Source of the DNA: Magicicada septendecula
Taxonomy: Eukaryota; Arthropoda; Insecta; Hemiptera; Cicadidae
NCBI GenBank assembly: GCA_034769895.1
Contig: CM068372.1
Span: 239,964,343-240,028,342, forward strand
Direction: 5' to 3'
DNA: 64,000 bases
Below are positions 37,244-47,739 of this stretch, in pieces; within the stretch, counting starts at the first letter, position 1; the number at the start of each line of letters is the position of its first letter. The notes beneath the pieces were generated by a model. That model saw only the letters and a program-made list of their open reading frames with translations. It searched no databases and had not been told where the DNA came from. The translations under genes and the position numbers were made by a program.

Positions 37244-37426
37244 TTTTTTTTCTAAAAAAAACAATATAAGTTTTAATATTTAACTTTTTTTCTAAAAATT
37301 AATACGGTCTGTTTCTATATACTTTTTTAATTTATTTTTTCACACCCGGTGTTGAGGCGATGTTTTTCCCCGCTTCATGCAAAATTTTATTTAAAATTTT
37401 GAGATTATCATCATCAGATGATTTAA

Positions 37427-38114
37427 TCAGAAAAACAGCTTTTTGTCCAATTTTTTCCAATGGTCATTTTTTGGAACACCTTTTAAATCACGAGTATCAG
37501 TGAGTTCAATTTTTACTAAATGACTACCCCACTCACCGGGTGTGGTGAGAATTTTCTGTTTATCGTTAGAAAAAATTTGAATTACTTGAGGTATCGCTTT
37601 TTTTTCTTTTCTTTTTTTCTTACTATCATCAGTAATTGAATCAAAAATCTTACTGAATTCATCATCAGAATCATTATTATCACTATCCTCGTCCTCACTT
37701 TTTTCAGTTACATTATCATTAGTAGTAGGTAAAACGCTTAGAATTTTTGATTTAAAAGCTAATACGATATTCTTTTCATAAGATTTTATACTAAAATCTT
37801 CAGAGAGTGATTTAATATGGTTCATAAGTTCGTCCAAATTAAATATGTATTTTTGTAATTGTATCATTTTTAGTTGAGAATTTATTTCTGATGATAGTTC
37901 ATTTTTATAGGAATTAATAATTGAATTTAATTGTTCATATAATTTAAAAATAGCTAAATCAGTATTCTCAATGAATAATTCTGTTAATTTTTTGAATAAA
38001 TCCTCCCACAAGCCAAATGTAGTTATTCCAGAAAAGTAAAAATATTTTGATTATCTCTTCAATTGAGTAAACTTCTTCTGGCATTTGATCGGCTACTGGC
38101 GTTACTTCAGACAT
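37427..38114 (-). pseudogene. Unknown acidic, probably coiled protein, frameshifted
   Basis: Begins with an ATG at 38,114 (MSEVTPVADQMPEEVYSIEE). It shifts frame near 38,050, then is open to 37,427. The main part is helical with heptad-like I/L spacing, followed by an acidic run (EDEDSDNNDSDDE) and a lysine cluster KKKRKEKK. The C-terminal block (GEWGSHLVKIELTDT) looks globular. Family not recognised. It is the first leftward gene from the 38.2-kb promoter. Confidence 0.5.
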
Positions 38115-38724
38115 GATTTATTTAATAAAAATTGATCTAAAAAAGAAAAAAAATATATTACTAATGAATTATTATTAGAGTTTTACTAATAGATCGAATT
38201 AATATAAAAAATATTTACCTGTAGAGTAGCGATTTACAAACTTAGAAGCTGTAACTGCGAAGCTGATTGAAGCAAGAGAGCTCGGTATTGGGTTGTGTGT
38301 GTCGAATCATTGAAACTCAGGGGTTTATATAGTTCAGAAGAGTAATGTTGGGAAACAGGATACATCTTGCATTAATCAACAACACGTGTATTCAAGGTAG
38401 TTGAGTAATTACCATACTTGAATGAAAGACGGAAAAGTGTTCAAGGTGAATATGTAATCCGTGTTTGTGCAACCAGTATGATAATGGTACATACATCATC
38501 GATATAAATATATAATCAATGTTTATGGAAACCAGGATATATTTGAGATAACCACTAATAACGTGATTGCTAAAGACAAACCTTCGTCATCGATATAAAT
38601 AGGAGCATGTAACGTGTTTTTTTTTTCAATCGCTTTTATATCTATTTCTAGTATAAACCCAACCGGAGAATCGTTCGAAACATTACGCTGTTCTTAGATA
38701 CCAGTTTAGACATTTATTTCACTT
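38115..38724. promoter_or_regulatory. Divergent control region between leftward genes and DNA polymerase
   Basis: On the minus strand CTATATAAACCC (38,332-38,321) is a TATA box about 30 bases ahead of a likely start in CAATGATTCGACACAC. Leftward of it, CTACAG|GTAAAT (donor at 38,218) and TTTTCTTTTTTAG|ATC (acceptor at 38,137) outline an 82-base intron in the 5' UTR. Toward the polymerase, TTTTATATC at about 38,635 may serve the rightward transcript. AACACGTGTATTCAAGGTAG at 38,381 and the following 100 bases recur near the right end of the element. Confidence 0.6.
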
Positions 38725-41700
38725 ATGGATAAGAATTTACCTTTTAAAAAACGGATCTTCCTTAGAGAAGACAGCTATAACACCGAGTTAACAAATTCAC
38801 CAGAAGCGTTACATCATGAATTGGAGAATACAGCTGAACCATCCACTTCAAACGAAACACAACAGATGGGGTATTTGTCATCATCATCATATTCTGATCT
38901 AACCGATTCTGCTGATGAAATGGAGGATGAACCCGCTCTGGACATGACGTACAAGAGGAAAGTCAACCGCTTAAAAAACTTGCAAGCCGAGGATGATTTT
39001 ATTCAAATTGAAAACGCTTTTAGAGGTAATCTAAAAACTTTTTATTATAAGAACCACAACAAAAATATTAAAGATATTTGTCTATTATTAATTCATATAA
39101 AAACAAAATTAGAAAATATTTTAAACACCCTACTTACCGAATTTTGACCTATAAAATTTAATATGGTTGTTGAATGCACTTATATAAAACATGTTATAAA
39201 TGAAAAACCAGATAGAGCGTTTGAAACTAAAATACTGAATTATTTCTAGAGTCTGATGTGAGTAAAATATTAGATAATTCAATAAAAAATATTTGTTATG
39301 AAGAACAAACATATGAAAGTCATAAATCTGGATGGGCTCTTCACAATGTAGATGGAATATTGTTACGTATAAATAAATATCGACCTTTGAAAGGTTCGTC
39401 ATATATTGCTCTTCCAAATTTTTTAATTTCAAGAAATTGTATTATTAATCCAAAAAATTTGAATGATGAAAAATGTTTTAAATGGGCAATACTATGTCGT
39501 TATGTAAGTGGTTTACATGTTGAACGTATAAATTATAGATATAATGATTTGGAGACAAAGTTTAATTTTTCTAAAATTTCATTTCCTACACCTATTAAAG
39601 AAATTAGAATTTTTGAAAAAATAATAATGTTTCTATAAACGTTTACACTATAGATGAGGAAAAAAATATTTATCCAATTAAAGTTTGTGATAAAGAAAAA
39701 AACAATCATTTTGATTGTTATTATTATATGATGGAAATACAGGAAAACAACATTATTGTTATATTAAAAACTTTAATATTTTAGTTAGAAAACAATTAAC
39801 AAAACATCATGGAAAAATTGAAATTTGTAAACGATGTTTTATGCATTTTTATAATATTTCAAAATTAAAGTCGCATAAAAAATACTGTGGTAAATTTCAA
39901 CCAACACGTGTAGTAATGCCTGAAGATACTGTTTTAAAATTCAAAAATTATCAATTTAGTTTCCGTATCCCAATTGTAGCTTACGCTGACTTTGAGTGTA
40001 TTCTGAAACCTATTAGTGGATGTTTTTCAAATCAACAAAATCTTTTACAGTAGCTAATGAGTTACACATTCCTATGAGTTTTTGTATTTATTTTCTTATT
40101 GATGAGGAAATCCCCTATAGTATACGATGTCAGTTACCAAAAGTACCTTATATATATCGGGGTAAAAATGCTGCAAAAGAATTTATGATGTATCTTGTTA
40201 AAGTTGTTAATACCATAGGAAAGCTTACTAAGGAGATAAACCCATTGAAGATGACTGATAGAGATAAATATAAATTTCGCACAACCACTCACTGTGAAAT
40301 GTGTAAAGACGAATTTACTATGATAAAAAAACCAGTTCGTGATCATTGTCACTTGTCGGGTAGATATCGTGCAGCACTATGTAATAATTGTAATTTAAAT
40401 AGGAGAAAACAATGTTTTATTCCAGTTTTTATTCATGGAAATTCTAATTATGATTCTCATTTTATTATACGACAATTAGGATATGATAGTAAACAAATCT
40501 ATGTAATTCCAAATTCGTCTGAAAAATACATTTCTTTTTCTAAAAAAACACAAAGTGGGATAATAATTAGATTTGTTGATACATATCGTTTTCTAAATTT
40601 CTCCTTAGCGGATTTATGTAGTTTTCTTCCAGAAGATTGTTTTATTCATTCAAAAAAATTTTTTCTCATTAAACGATATTAATTTAGTTACAAAAAAAGG
40701 TGTATATCCATATGAATATACGGATTCTTGGAAAAAATTAGAAGAAAAACAGCTACCACCAAAAAAAGAGTTTTTTAGTAAATTAAACAATGATGACATA
40801 TCTGACGAAAAATAACAACACGCAGTAGAAGTATGGAATCATTTTCTAATAAATACGCTTGGCGAATATAGCGATTTATATTTAAAAACTGATGTTTTAA
40901 TATTATGTGATGTTTTCGAAAATTTTCGCAAACTCTGCTTATCAATATATAATCTAGATTGTGCTCTTTACCTAACTGCACCAGGTTTTGCATTTGATGC
41001 TATGTTATCCTATACTAAAATAGAATTAGAATTATTATCTGATTATGATAAATATTTAATGATTGAAAAAGGGATAAGAGGAGGGATTAGTCTCTGTATT
41101 AAAAGACATGCGGTTGCGAATAATAAGTATATTGACAACACTTATAATATTAATCTTCCCAACACTTATTTAGCTTATTTAGACGCAAACAATTTATATG
41201 GTTGGGCAATGAGTAAATATATACCTTATGGTGGGTTTACCTGGTGTACAACAGATATTGATATACTTAATATACCGGACGATTCTCCGGCTGGATTTAT
41301 ATTAGAAGTAGATATTGAATATCCTCAGTTTTTACATGATAATCACAGCGATCTTCCTTTTTTACCAGTTAATAAATGTACAAATAAAAGTAAACAAAGT
41401 AAATTATTAACAACACTAGAATTAAAAGAAAACTATATTTGTCATTATGTAAACTTAAAACAGGCTGTTAACCATGGTTTAGTAATTAAAAAAATACATC
41501 GTGTTCTTCAATTTTTTCAAAGTCAGTGGTTAAAATCATATATTGATTTAAACACTGAAAAACGTCAAAATGCTAAAAACAAATTTGAAATTGAATTTTT
41601 TAAATTATTAAATAATTCTGTTTTTGGAAAGTGCATGGAAAATTTAAAAAAACGATCAAATCTCGAACTTGTAAGCAATGTAAAAAGATTACAAAAACTT

Positions 41701-42417
41701 ATTGCACAACCTGTTTTTAAGGATAGAATTATTTATGATAAAACACTATGTGCTGTATTATTAAATAATAAATCGATTTGTTTTAATAAACCGATCTATG
41801 TCGGATTTACTGTACTAGAATTGAGTAAGACATTGATGTATTCATTTCATTATGATGTAATGAAACGAAAATACCAAAACAATATTGCTCTTTTATACAC
41901 AGATACTGATAGTTTATTTTATGAAATTAAAACGAATGATTTTTATCATGATATGCTTAGTGAGGAATTAATAGATTATTTCGATACATCTGATTATCCA
42001 AAAGATCATTTTTGCTATTCATTAAAAAATTAAAAAGTTTTAGGTAAATTTAAAGATGAATGTAGCGGTCTTCCAATAATAGAATTCGTTGGATTAAGAC
42101 CGAAATTGTATTCGTTCAGAATAAAGAAAGAAAAAAAGAATATTATAAAGAAAGCGAAAGGTATTAAGAAAAACATAATTGAAAAAAACATAAAATTTGA
42201 AGATTATAAATTATCTTTATTTTCACCAGGTAATAGTGGAAATATGTACAGATTAATGCGACTTTTTCAATCAAAAAAACACGAAATAAAGACGATTTCA
42301 TGTAACAAACTTGCATTAAACAATGCTGACGATAAACGTGTGATTTGTAATGATAAAATAAATACTCTACCCTATGGTCATTACAAGCTATTAGAAAGTA
42401 ATGAAATCAAATTGTAA
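38725..42417 (+). pseudogene. Protein-primed DNA polymerase B, broken
   Basis: Open blocks in order: an acidic N-terminus (38,725-39,147); a typical Polinton pre-exonuclease region (39,258-39,638; GSSYIALPNFLISRNCII and CFKWAILCRYVSG); a zinc-like CKRCFMHFYNISKLKSHKKYC leading to exonuclease I (YADFECI, about 39,990); an HNH-like insert (40,290-40,400; CEMC...DHCH...CNNCN); polymerase motif A (YLDANNLYGWAMS, about 41,185); and motif C (LLYTDTDSLFYEI, about 41,900). The last part is lysine-rich. Several frameshifts and in-frame stops (for example 40,813 and 42,031) interrupt it. The enzyme would copy the element DNA from a protein primer. This copy cannot. Confidence 0.93.
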
Positions 42418-42613
42418 TAAAAAAGATGTAAATGTAAACAATATTTTTCAATAAAGAATTTATTTATGTATAGTGGTACATATATTCTATGTTCTCACCT
42501 ATTTACCTTTTTAACAAAAAATATCATACTTTGCATTTACAGGATAATTAAATGAAACAAGAAATAGATATTAAGAATTTTTTATTGATTAAAAAAAAAA
42601 GGGTACATATATT
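42418..42613. terminator. Convergent 3' region
   Basis: Polymerase and capsid transcripts meet here. AATAAAG (about 42,451) serves the plus strand, and an A-run at about 42,590 lies just past the end of the leftward block. Confidence 0.4.
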
Positions 42614-43825
42614 TTACACCAATGATTTTCTTACAGTTCCACTTAACGGCGTATATTCAAGTACTGTATCATAGATAATTAAACAATTAATCGTTGTTTT
42701 GTCGGGGATATCCTCCGTTGTTTCTATTTCCAGGCGAACATCTACTGAACCTGTTTTTAAATTTTCACTCTGTTTTGAACAATCTATAACATATAAAGGA
42801 GCTTTGGCTAAAAACGATGTTACATCCATGATAGGCTCGTTGTTACTTCCATAATAATAGGAAGACTGAAAACGTGTGTAAAGCATATGTAGAAGTACAG
42901 CATCACCATTTATATTATCGTATGGATAATATTCTGAATTCAGATATAATTTTATATTTCTCATCGAGCAAAAATCAAAATTTGATAAACTTGAATACTT
43001 ATTATTTTTTCTATTTGTTTGAAAAGCGACTATAACATATCGTGGTTTCTCCAGCTGAGCAGTAGATTTAATCGTCCAAATAAGTTGCTTTGTTTTTGGT
43101 GCTGAAGGGTACTCATTAAGTTCCCATCTACGAAATGGAATTGGTATAGGAATATCGTTTCTAACAATTTCTAGTAGATCCAACCTTTTTTTATCACTCA
43201 CATGAATATAAGGAATTTTCAAAGAAATATGTGTTAATGTTAATTTATAGTCTTTCGTGGTACTAGCTGTCACGTATATTGCATTATCATTGGTCGATGA
43301 GCGAATAAGGACCAATTCCTGCTTTACATTCAAAATAATTTTTTTATAATCTTCCATAAATCCAAGCATCATTTTCAATGGTACACAACATGAAAAATCT
43401 TTATTTACAGTGAGATTATCTAGTAAATTTTCATTACAACCCGCAGTAGTGAGAATATTCTTTTCTTGTGGTTTAAAAGTTAGTAGGTTCTTCATTATCG
43501 ATGTTAGTCCAACATTTTTAACACGATCCACTTCAGTTCCACATATTTCGTATCGAATTTCATCAAATAAATGTCCTACTCCATTTGAAACCATTTGAAT
43601 CGTATTATCAGCCGCATTATTAGCCCCAACCAATTCGCCTTTAATATACAGAAAGCTTTCACTCGGTAATGTATAAATATCTTGCTGATGAATTGGAATA
43701 CGAATTTCATCATTGTTATTAAACGTTGTAGAGGCGTAGGGTGTATGTGTATGAAAATCATATCTAATTATAGTATCATCTTCATAAACTGATTTATTTA
43801 ATACATTTAAGATACTTCCGCTCAT
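42614..43825 (-). CDS. Major capsid protein (double jelly-roll type), 403 residues
   Basis: Intact frame. Segments typical of insect Polinton major capsid proteins are FLYIKGELVGANN, HLFDEIRYEICGTEVDRVKN, PRYVIVAFQTNRKNNKYS, IKLYLNSEYYPYDNI and KAPLYVIDCSKQSENLKTGS. These are the predicted beta strands of two stacked jelly rolls. The length is close to that of other Polinton capsid proteins. It would form trimeric capsomers of an icosahedral particle. Its ATG overlaps the stop of the small upstream gene (ATGA), pointing to a tightly packed late gene block. The assignment rests on recognised segments rather than a structure prediction. Confidence 0.85.
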   Translation of the reverse strand: MSGSILNVLNKSVYEDDTIIRYDFHTHTPYASTTFNNNDEIRIPIHQQDIYTLPSESFLYIKGELVGANNAADNTIQMVSNGVGHLFDEIRYEICGTEVDRVKNVGLTSIMKNLLTFKPQEKNILTTAGCNENLLDNLTVNKDFSCCVPLKMMLGFMEDYKKIILNVKQELVLIRSSTNDNAIYVTASTTKDYKLTLTHISLKIPYIHVSDKKRLDLLEIVRNDIPIPIPFRRWELNEYPSAPKTKQLIWTIKSTAQLEKPRYVIVAFQTNRKNNKYSSLSNFDFCSMRNIKLYLNSEYYPYDNINGDAVLLHMLYTRFQSSYYYGSNNEPIMDVTSFLAKAPLYVIDCSKQSENLKTGSVDVRLEIETTEDIPDKTTINCLIIYDTVLEYTPLSGTVRKSLV

Positions 43826-43980
43826 TTTCTTTTTGGATATTCTCTTATTACTGTTAATCCTAGAGATTGTACAAAATGTTTATTCAACGATGTTAACCGT
43901 TTAGTGTTTGTATCTTTACTAACGTTGATTGAGGTGTTAATACCTGTTTTATCGGCTCCATATGAAAAAAGTAAACCCAT
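43822..43980 (-). CDS. Small conserved-looking virion-block protein, 52 residues
   Basis: Starts at the ATG overlapping the minor capsid stop (TAATG) and ends at a TGA overlapping the major capsid start (ATGA). It begins MGLLFSYGADKTG and ends in a basic LTVIREYPKRK. The double overlap and clean frame in an otherwise decaying element argue that it is real. Function unknown; by position perhaps a capsid accessory or cement protein. Confidence 0.65.
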   Translation of the reverse strand: MGLLFSYGADKTGINTSINVSKDTNTKRLTSLNKHFVQSLGLTVIREYPKRK

Positions 43981-44666
43981 TATTGTTTTCTCAAATGCAA
44001 TCGTAACGTTATTGCTTCGTCTCTGAAATTAATTAACTCTCCGTTTTGATCTTCTAACCTTATACTAATATTTCGAATCTTAAATGTGTTTACTGGTAAA
44101 TATATCACGTTTTTTGGAATTTCTATAATTTTAAACCCTGGTGCTACAGCTGGATAAAATTCGTGTAATACGTGACTTTCGAATCCGTTAATATATGATC
44201 CACAAACAATACTGCATACGACTCTGATGCTGTCAACTCTAATAATAGATACTTGTGATGTAGAACTGTGCAATATATTCGGTTTTAATTTGATTTTTTG
44301 AAATCCTAATACCGATGCTAGTGAATCAGGTTTTTCAAAATTAATCCAAACATTTGAAAAAATTTCACTTTTTAGAGTATTATTATTAGCTTTAATAGAT
44401 ATTTTAATATTATTTTTCTTTTCTTTTTCAAGGTAATCGCTTATATATCTGTTAGTATCTTCAATTTCATAGGAACCTGTAGATAATTTAATTTCTTCAT
44501 CATCACCATAATACAATACGTTATTAACATTCTCTTCTATATTTGGAATTGAATTATACGTCATTAGATCTATTAAAGCAATTTCCCACTTGTATTTTCA
44601 ATCGAGTTCGAGCGGCGGAAAAATATCACAGCTCAAAGCAGAACTTCTACCACTTAAACAGAACAT
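43980..44666 (-). pseudogene. Minor capsid protein (penton, single jelly-roll type) with early stop
   Basis: The likely start is the ATG at 44,666, overlapping the protease end. After about 22 codons an in-frame TGA (44,600-44,598) interrupts it, and the rest is open to 43,980. It carries segments common to Polinton penton-like proteins: KWEIALIDLMTYNSIPNI, SLASVLGFQKI, HVLHEFYPAVAPGFKIIEIP, and IYLPVNTFKIRNISIRLEDQ, ending in ITLRLHLRK. It would occupy the fivefold vertices. An internal ATG at 44,564 could restart translation, giving a 194-residue product without the N-terminal strand. Confidence 0.82.
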
Positions 44667-45042
44667 TGCAGAGGAACATCAAACACAGATGTCCGCAAAT
44701 AACTGTGTTCATATTCTGTCTACACTCATAATTATAAACAATATTAAGCGGTTGTTGTGAGGATGTATTAAAATATTCAACTAACTCTAAGGGTGGTCCA
44801 AGATTACCATAGCTATCGAAATAACATATATTTTTCCCATTTTTTGAATAGCAAACCCAATGTGTTCCGCTACCAAAAATACTATCTAAATTAACAACTC
44901 CTGTCTCGCTATACCAAATTCTGTTTGGTAAAGTATCACGCATAAATACCCCTCTAAAATTTGGGATTTTTAAAAGATTAGCGTATTTTAGTAATTCACC
45001 AGCTGACAGTGGGTGGATAGGAATTTTTTTAATTATTTCCAT
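44647..45042 (-). CDS. Adenovirus-type cysteine protease
   Basis: 131 residues, intact. It has the adenain-like catalytic order: His61 in GTHWVCYS, Asp76 in YFDSYGNLGPP, then Gln109 and Cys120 in MNTVICGHLCLMFL. The short length matches C5-family proteases of Polintons and relatives. It would cleave capsid and core precursors during particle maturation. It overlaps the preceding gene's stop by one base (both use position 45,042), so the genes are packed head to tail. Confidence 0.9.
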   Translation of the reverse strand: MEIIKKIPIHPLSAGELLKYANLLKIPNFRGVFMRDTLPNRIWYSETGVVNLDSIFGSGTHWVCYSKNGKNICYFDSYGNLGPPLELVEYFNTSSQQPLNIVYNYECRQNMNTVICGHLCLMFLCNVLFKW

Positions 45043-45583
45043 TAACGTTTTTTGTTTTTCCTTCTTTTTTCCAATTTTTTTTTAATACCTTCCCCCGTTT
45101 GTTTATAAGGTTTTAAATATAATCCCTTTCCTTGTTTAATACATTTTAAGAGAGATGATATTATTTTAGAGGAAACGGATTTTTTTCTTCCTTTATTCTT
45201 TTTCCTCATTCCACCCCCAAATTTACTTTTTGCTTTCATTATGTTTGTTACAGTCCAAGCCGCTGCTTTTTCCCCGAACGAAGAATCGCTTGCTTTTACA
45301 CGTTCCCAAGCTCTCTCCGCTAATCGACGATCGGCTACTGCACGATTTGTACTATCCGAATACTTCGAATATGCGATATCGTGTTCTTTACAAGCTTGAT
45401 CAAGTTTATTAACACCAGGGTCACCCTTTGTAACCGTTTTGATAGTTTTGTACCGGGACCGCAATATTGATAACCTGGTATATGTAGCTCTACTGGTAAT
45501 AAATCGATTGATTTATTTATAACGGTTCCGGCTATATCACTTAGTAAACCACTACCTTCTATCTTCTTTGAATACACACGCAT
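45042..45583 (-). pseudogene. Phospholipase A2-like virion protein, frameshifted
   Basis: Two overlapping frames make one gene. The upstream frame (45,583 to 45,335) gives a hydrophobic start and the calcium-loop signature IPGYQYCGPGT. The downstream frame (45,464 to 45,042) gives the catalytic His-Asp box DQACKEHDIAY, then a helix RAVADRRLAERAW and a very basic tail with GRKK and KKLEKRRKNKKR. The frame change lies near 45,450, between the two active-site elements. The same layout is found in parvovirus VP1 and in several virus-like elements, where it helps leave endosomes. The tail may bind DNA. Confidence 0.8.
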
Positions 45584-45665
45584 TTATGATGTTGTAACGT
45601 TAAATACACATTCTTTTATATTATTCTCCAATATATATATATAATCACGTTCTTTTTACAGAAAA

Positions 45666-46661
45666 TTAATTTGCAGTATATCTCCATTTTTCGTAAAGGG
45701 GAAACAAATCTTGCGATATTAACATTTTCTTAAATTCATCAATATTTTTAACCTGCTCATCTTTAGTTAGTTCAATATATATTCTGTACAAAATTGATAG
45801 AATTTTTTCATCAATTGAACCTAATATGTCGATAAGATAACGTACACTTACAGCGTCATTTTCATTATCCGGTCTACCTATATTAATTAATCTTTCATTG
45901 TTAAAATCCAACCCTTTTTCAGTTTTTTTATAACGAATTTTTCTGGTAAATTCATTTTCTAAATCTTCCTTATAAGTATCCATCACGTGAATTAATGTCT
46001 CCTTGTTCACAGCATCGGTTGCGTTTAGAGGTTTACCTATATTAGTTAATTTTAAGTTTTTAAAATCTAATCCATATTTATTTTTTGCATAATGGATTTT
46101 ATCATTACAATAACTTTCTAAATCGTGTTTATATTCGTTCATCGTTTTAATCATAGTTCTTTTATTTACACAGTCGTTACTATTTATTGGATCATTAATG
46201 TTAATTAATCTCGTTTGTTGAAAATCACACTCACCATTTTCAAAAATTGGTAATTTATTATCAACATACGTTTTATTAGCAACATGCGACTGTTCCTCAG
46301 GTATTTTTATTCCTCGTATAAAGTTATCATTAGCATTAAACCCGTCTTTGTCTAATATAAGAGTATTTTCTTTCATATATTTTAAATTTACAGCATCTTG
46401 TTCGTTGATAGGTTGTCCTGTTTCTGTCAATCGGTATCCATTAAACGATAAACTATTTTCTGAATTAATAATTAATCGTTTATCTAAGTGTGATTTATTT
46501 ACCGCATCTAGAGGTGATTTCGGGTCACTAACGTTACAAAGTCTTTTGTTGTGAATATTGTAATTTCCGTCTTCTGTAAGACTAAAACCTTCTCCTGGAG
46601 GACCGCGAATAACTTTTAGTTTTGACGAGGTGCTGTGATGTCCGAATTTATCAACACTCAT
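45666..46661 (-). CDS. Fibre-like repeat protein, 331 residues
   Basis: Intact. Six spaced copies of a tail-fibre-type motif run through the protein: LCNVSDPKSPLDAVNKSHLD, TGQPINEQDAVNLKYM, SHVANKTYVDNKL, LININDPINSNDCVNK, LTNIGKPLNATDAVNKETL and LINIGRPDNENDAVSVRYL. The motif, LxNIGxPxNxxDAVN, is known from trimeric phage and viral fibres, in which each repeat forms one shaft turn. The N-terminus has a Gly/Pro motif (GPPGEGF). The C-terminal 60 residues are helical. It is probably an attachment fibre of the particle. It overlaps the next gene by 4 bases. Confidence 0.75.
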   Translation of the reverse strand: MSVDKFGHHSTSSKLKVIRGPPGEGFSLTEDGNYNIHNKRLCNVSDPKSPLDAVNKSHLDKRLIINSENSLSFNGYRLTETGQPINEQDAVNLKYMKENTLILDKDGFNANDNFIRGIKIPEEQSHVANKTYVDNKLPIFENGECDFQQTRLININDPINSNDCVNKRTMIKTMNEYKHDLESYCNDKIHYAKNKYGLDFKNLKLTNIGKPLNATDAVNKETLIHVMDTYKEDLENEFTRKIRYKKTEKGLDFNNERLINIGRPDNENDAVSVRYLIDILGSIDEKILSILYRIYIELTKDEQVKNIDEFKKMLISQDLFPLYEKWRYTAN

Positions 46662-47727
46662 TTTCCAAATGTATATCTAACCATTGATACACTCTCATTT
46701 ATTATACCAGCTTCGTGTAATTCCTCAATAATAGATAATATTTCATTATCGTGACCTGTATGACCTGCATTTTGTGATGCTATCAACAATCGTAATCTAT
46801 CGCAAAGTTCGTTTACATTGTCCCAATAAATATAGTTTGGTTTAGTATTAGTTACTTTCATCATTCCACGACCGTCCATATGGTCCCACCAGTATTGTTG
46901 TAATTTAAATGATTTAAGGGCTGGTTTAATTATTTTATTATATTTTGCACTCTTACTACTTTTTATTCGTCCCGACGGTAAATGAATATGAGCTTAGTTG
47001 TTTTTAGTATATCCGCATATGATTGTAAATCCTCTTGTGTATAAGTATAACTATCCGGGTTCTTCATAAAAAGAAGTTCGTATAACCCCGGCGTTCCTCC
47101 GTATGTGTTATTATTAATTACAATATCATCATCGTCAAACGTGATGGGTTCTTTTCCAACCATTAATATTTCATTATCGTTATAATATGGTCCAAAGACA
47201 TGATCGATTTCATGTTTTATATCGTTAAAAAATGTCTGCATATAACGTCGTACGAGATTTCCTTTAAAAAGGTTATCAATATAATCAACTCGTATTCGTT
47301 CATCTGATGTTGACAACGCTTCTTGTACTGATGGTGGAGATTCATAAACAGTTTCCTCGTTCACTATCGGTATTTCCTCGGTGAACATAACAGAATCGTT
47401 ATTAGGTTCTTCTATTACTGGTCGTTTTATTTTTTCACTTTCATGTAGTACCGAATCTTCATGCGATCTTTTATTTTTCATTCGTTGTTCTATATCATCC
47501 ATTTCTATATCTTGACTATCATTTATCTTTTTCTCTATTGCCTTTGGTTTTTTCTCCTTCTCTATTAACAGTTTTAAAGGTTCTGTAATGGGTTTCAATG
47601 ATTTTTCCATCTGTTGTTCTACATTCATAATATCCTGTGTTAAAGCATAATGTTTTTGACGTATATTTTTCTTTATCTTGCTAATTTCTTTAACAAGATT
47701 TTCACGTTTATTCACCTTCGACGCCAT
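46658..47727 (-). pseudogene. Conserved Polinton virion-block protein, one frameshift
   Basis: The first frame (47,727 to 46,963) starts MASKVNKRENLVKEI. It has a coiled-coil N-terminus, an acidic middle, and a conserved end with GTPGLYELLFMKNPD and LQSYADILKTTK. The second (to 46,658) continues in another frame with KYNKIIKPAL, YIYWDNVNELCDRLRLLIAS and NEILSIIEELHEAGII. Both halves occur fused in related insect elements as I know them, so a single-base indel near 46,965 splits one gene. Role unknown; the position between ATPase and fibre suggests a virion component. Confidence 0.7.
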
Positions 47728-47739
47728 TCTGAGTAATAA

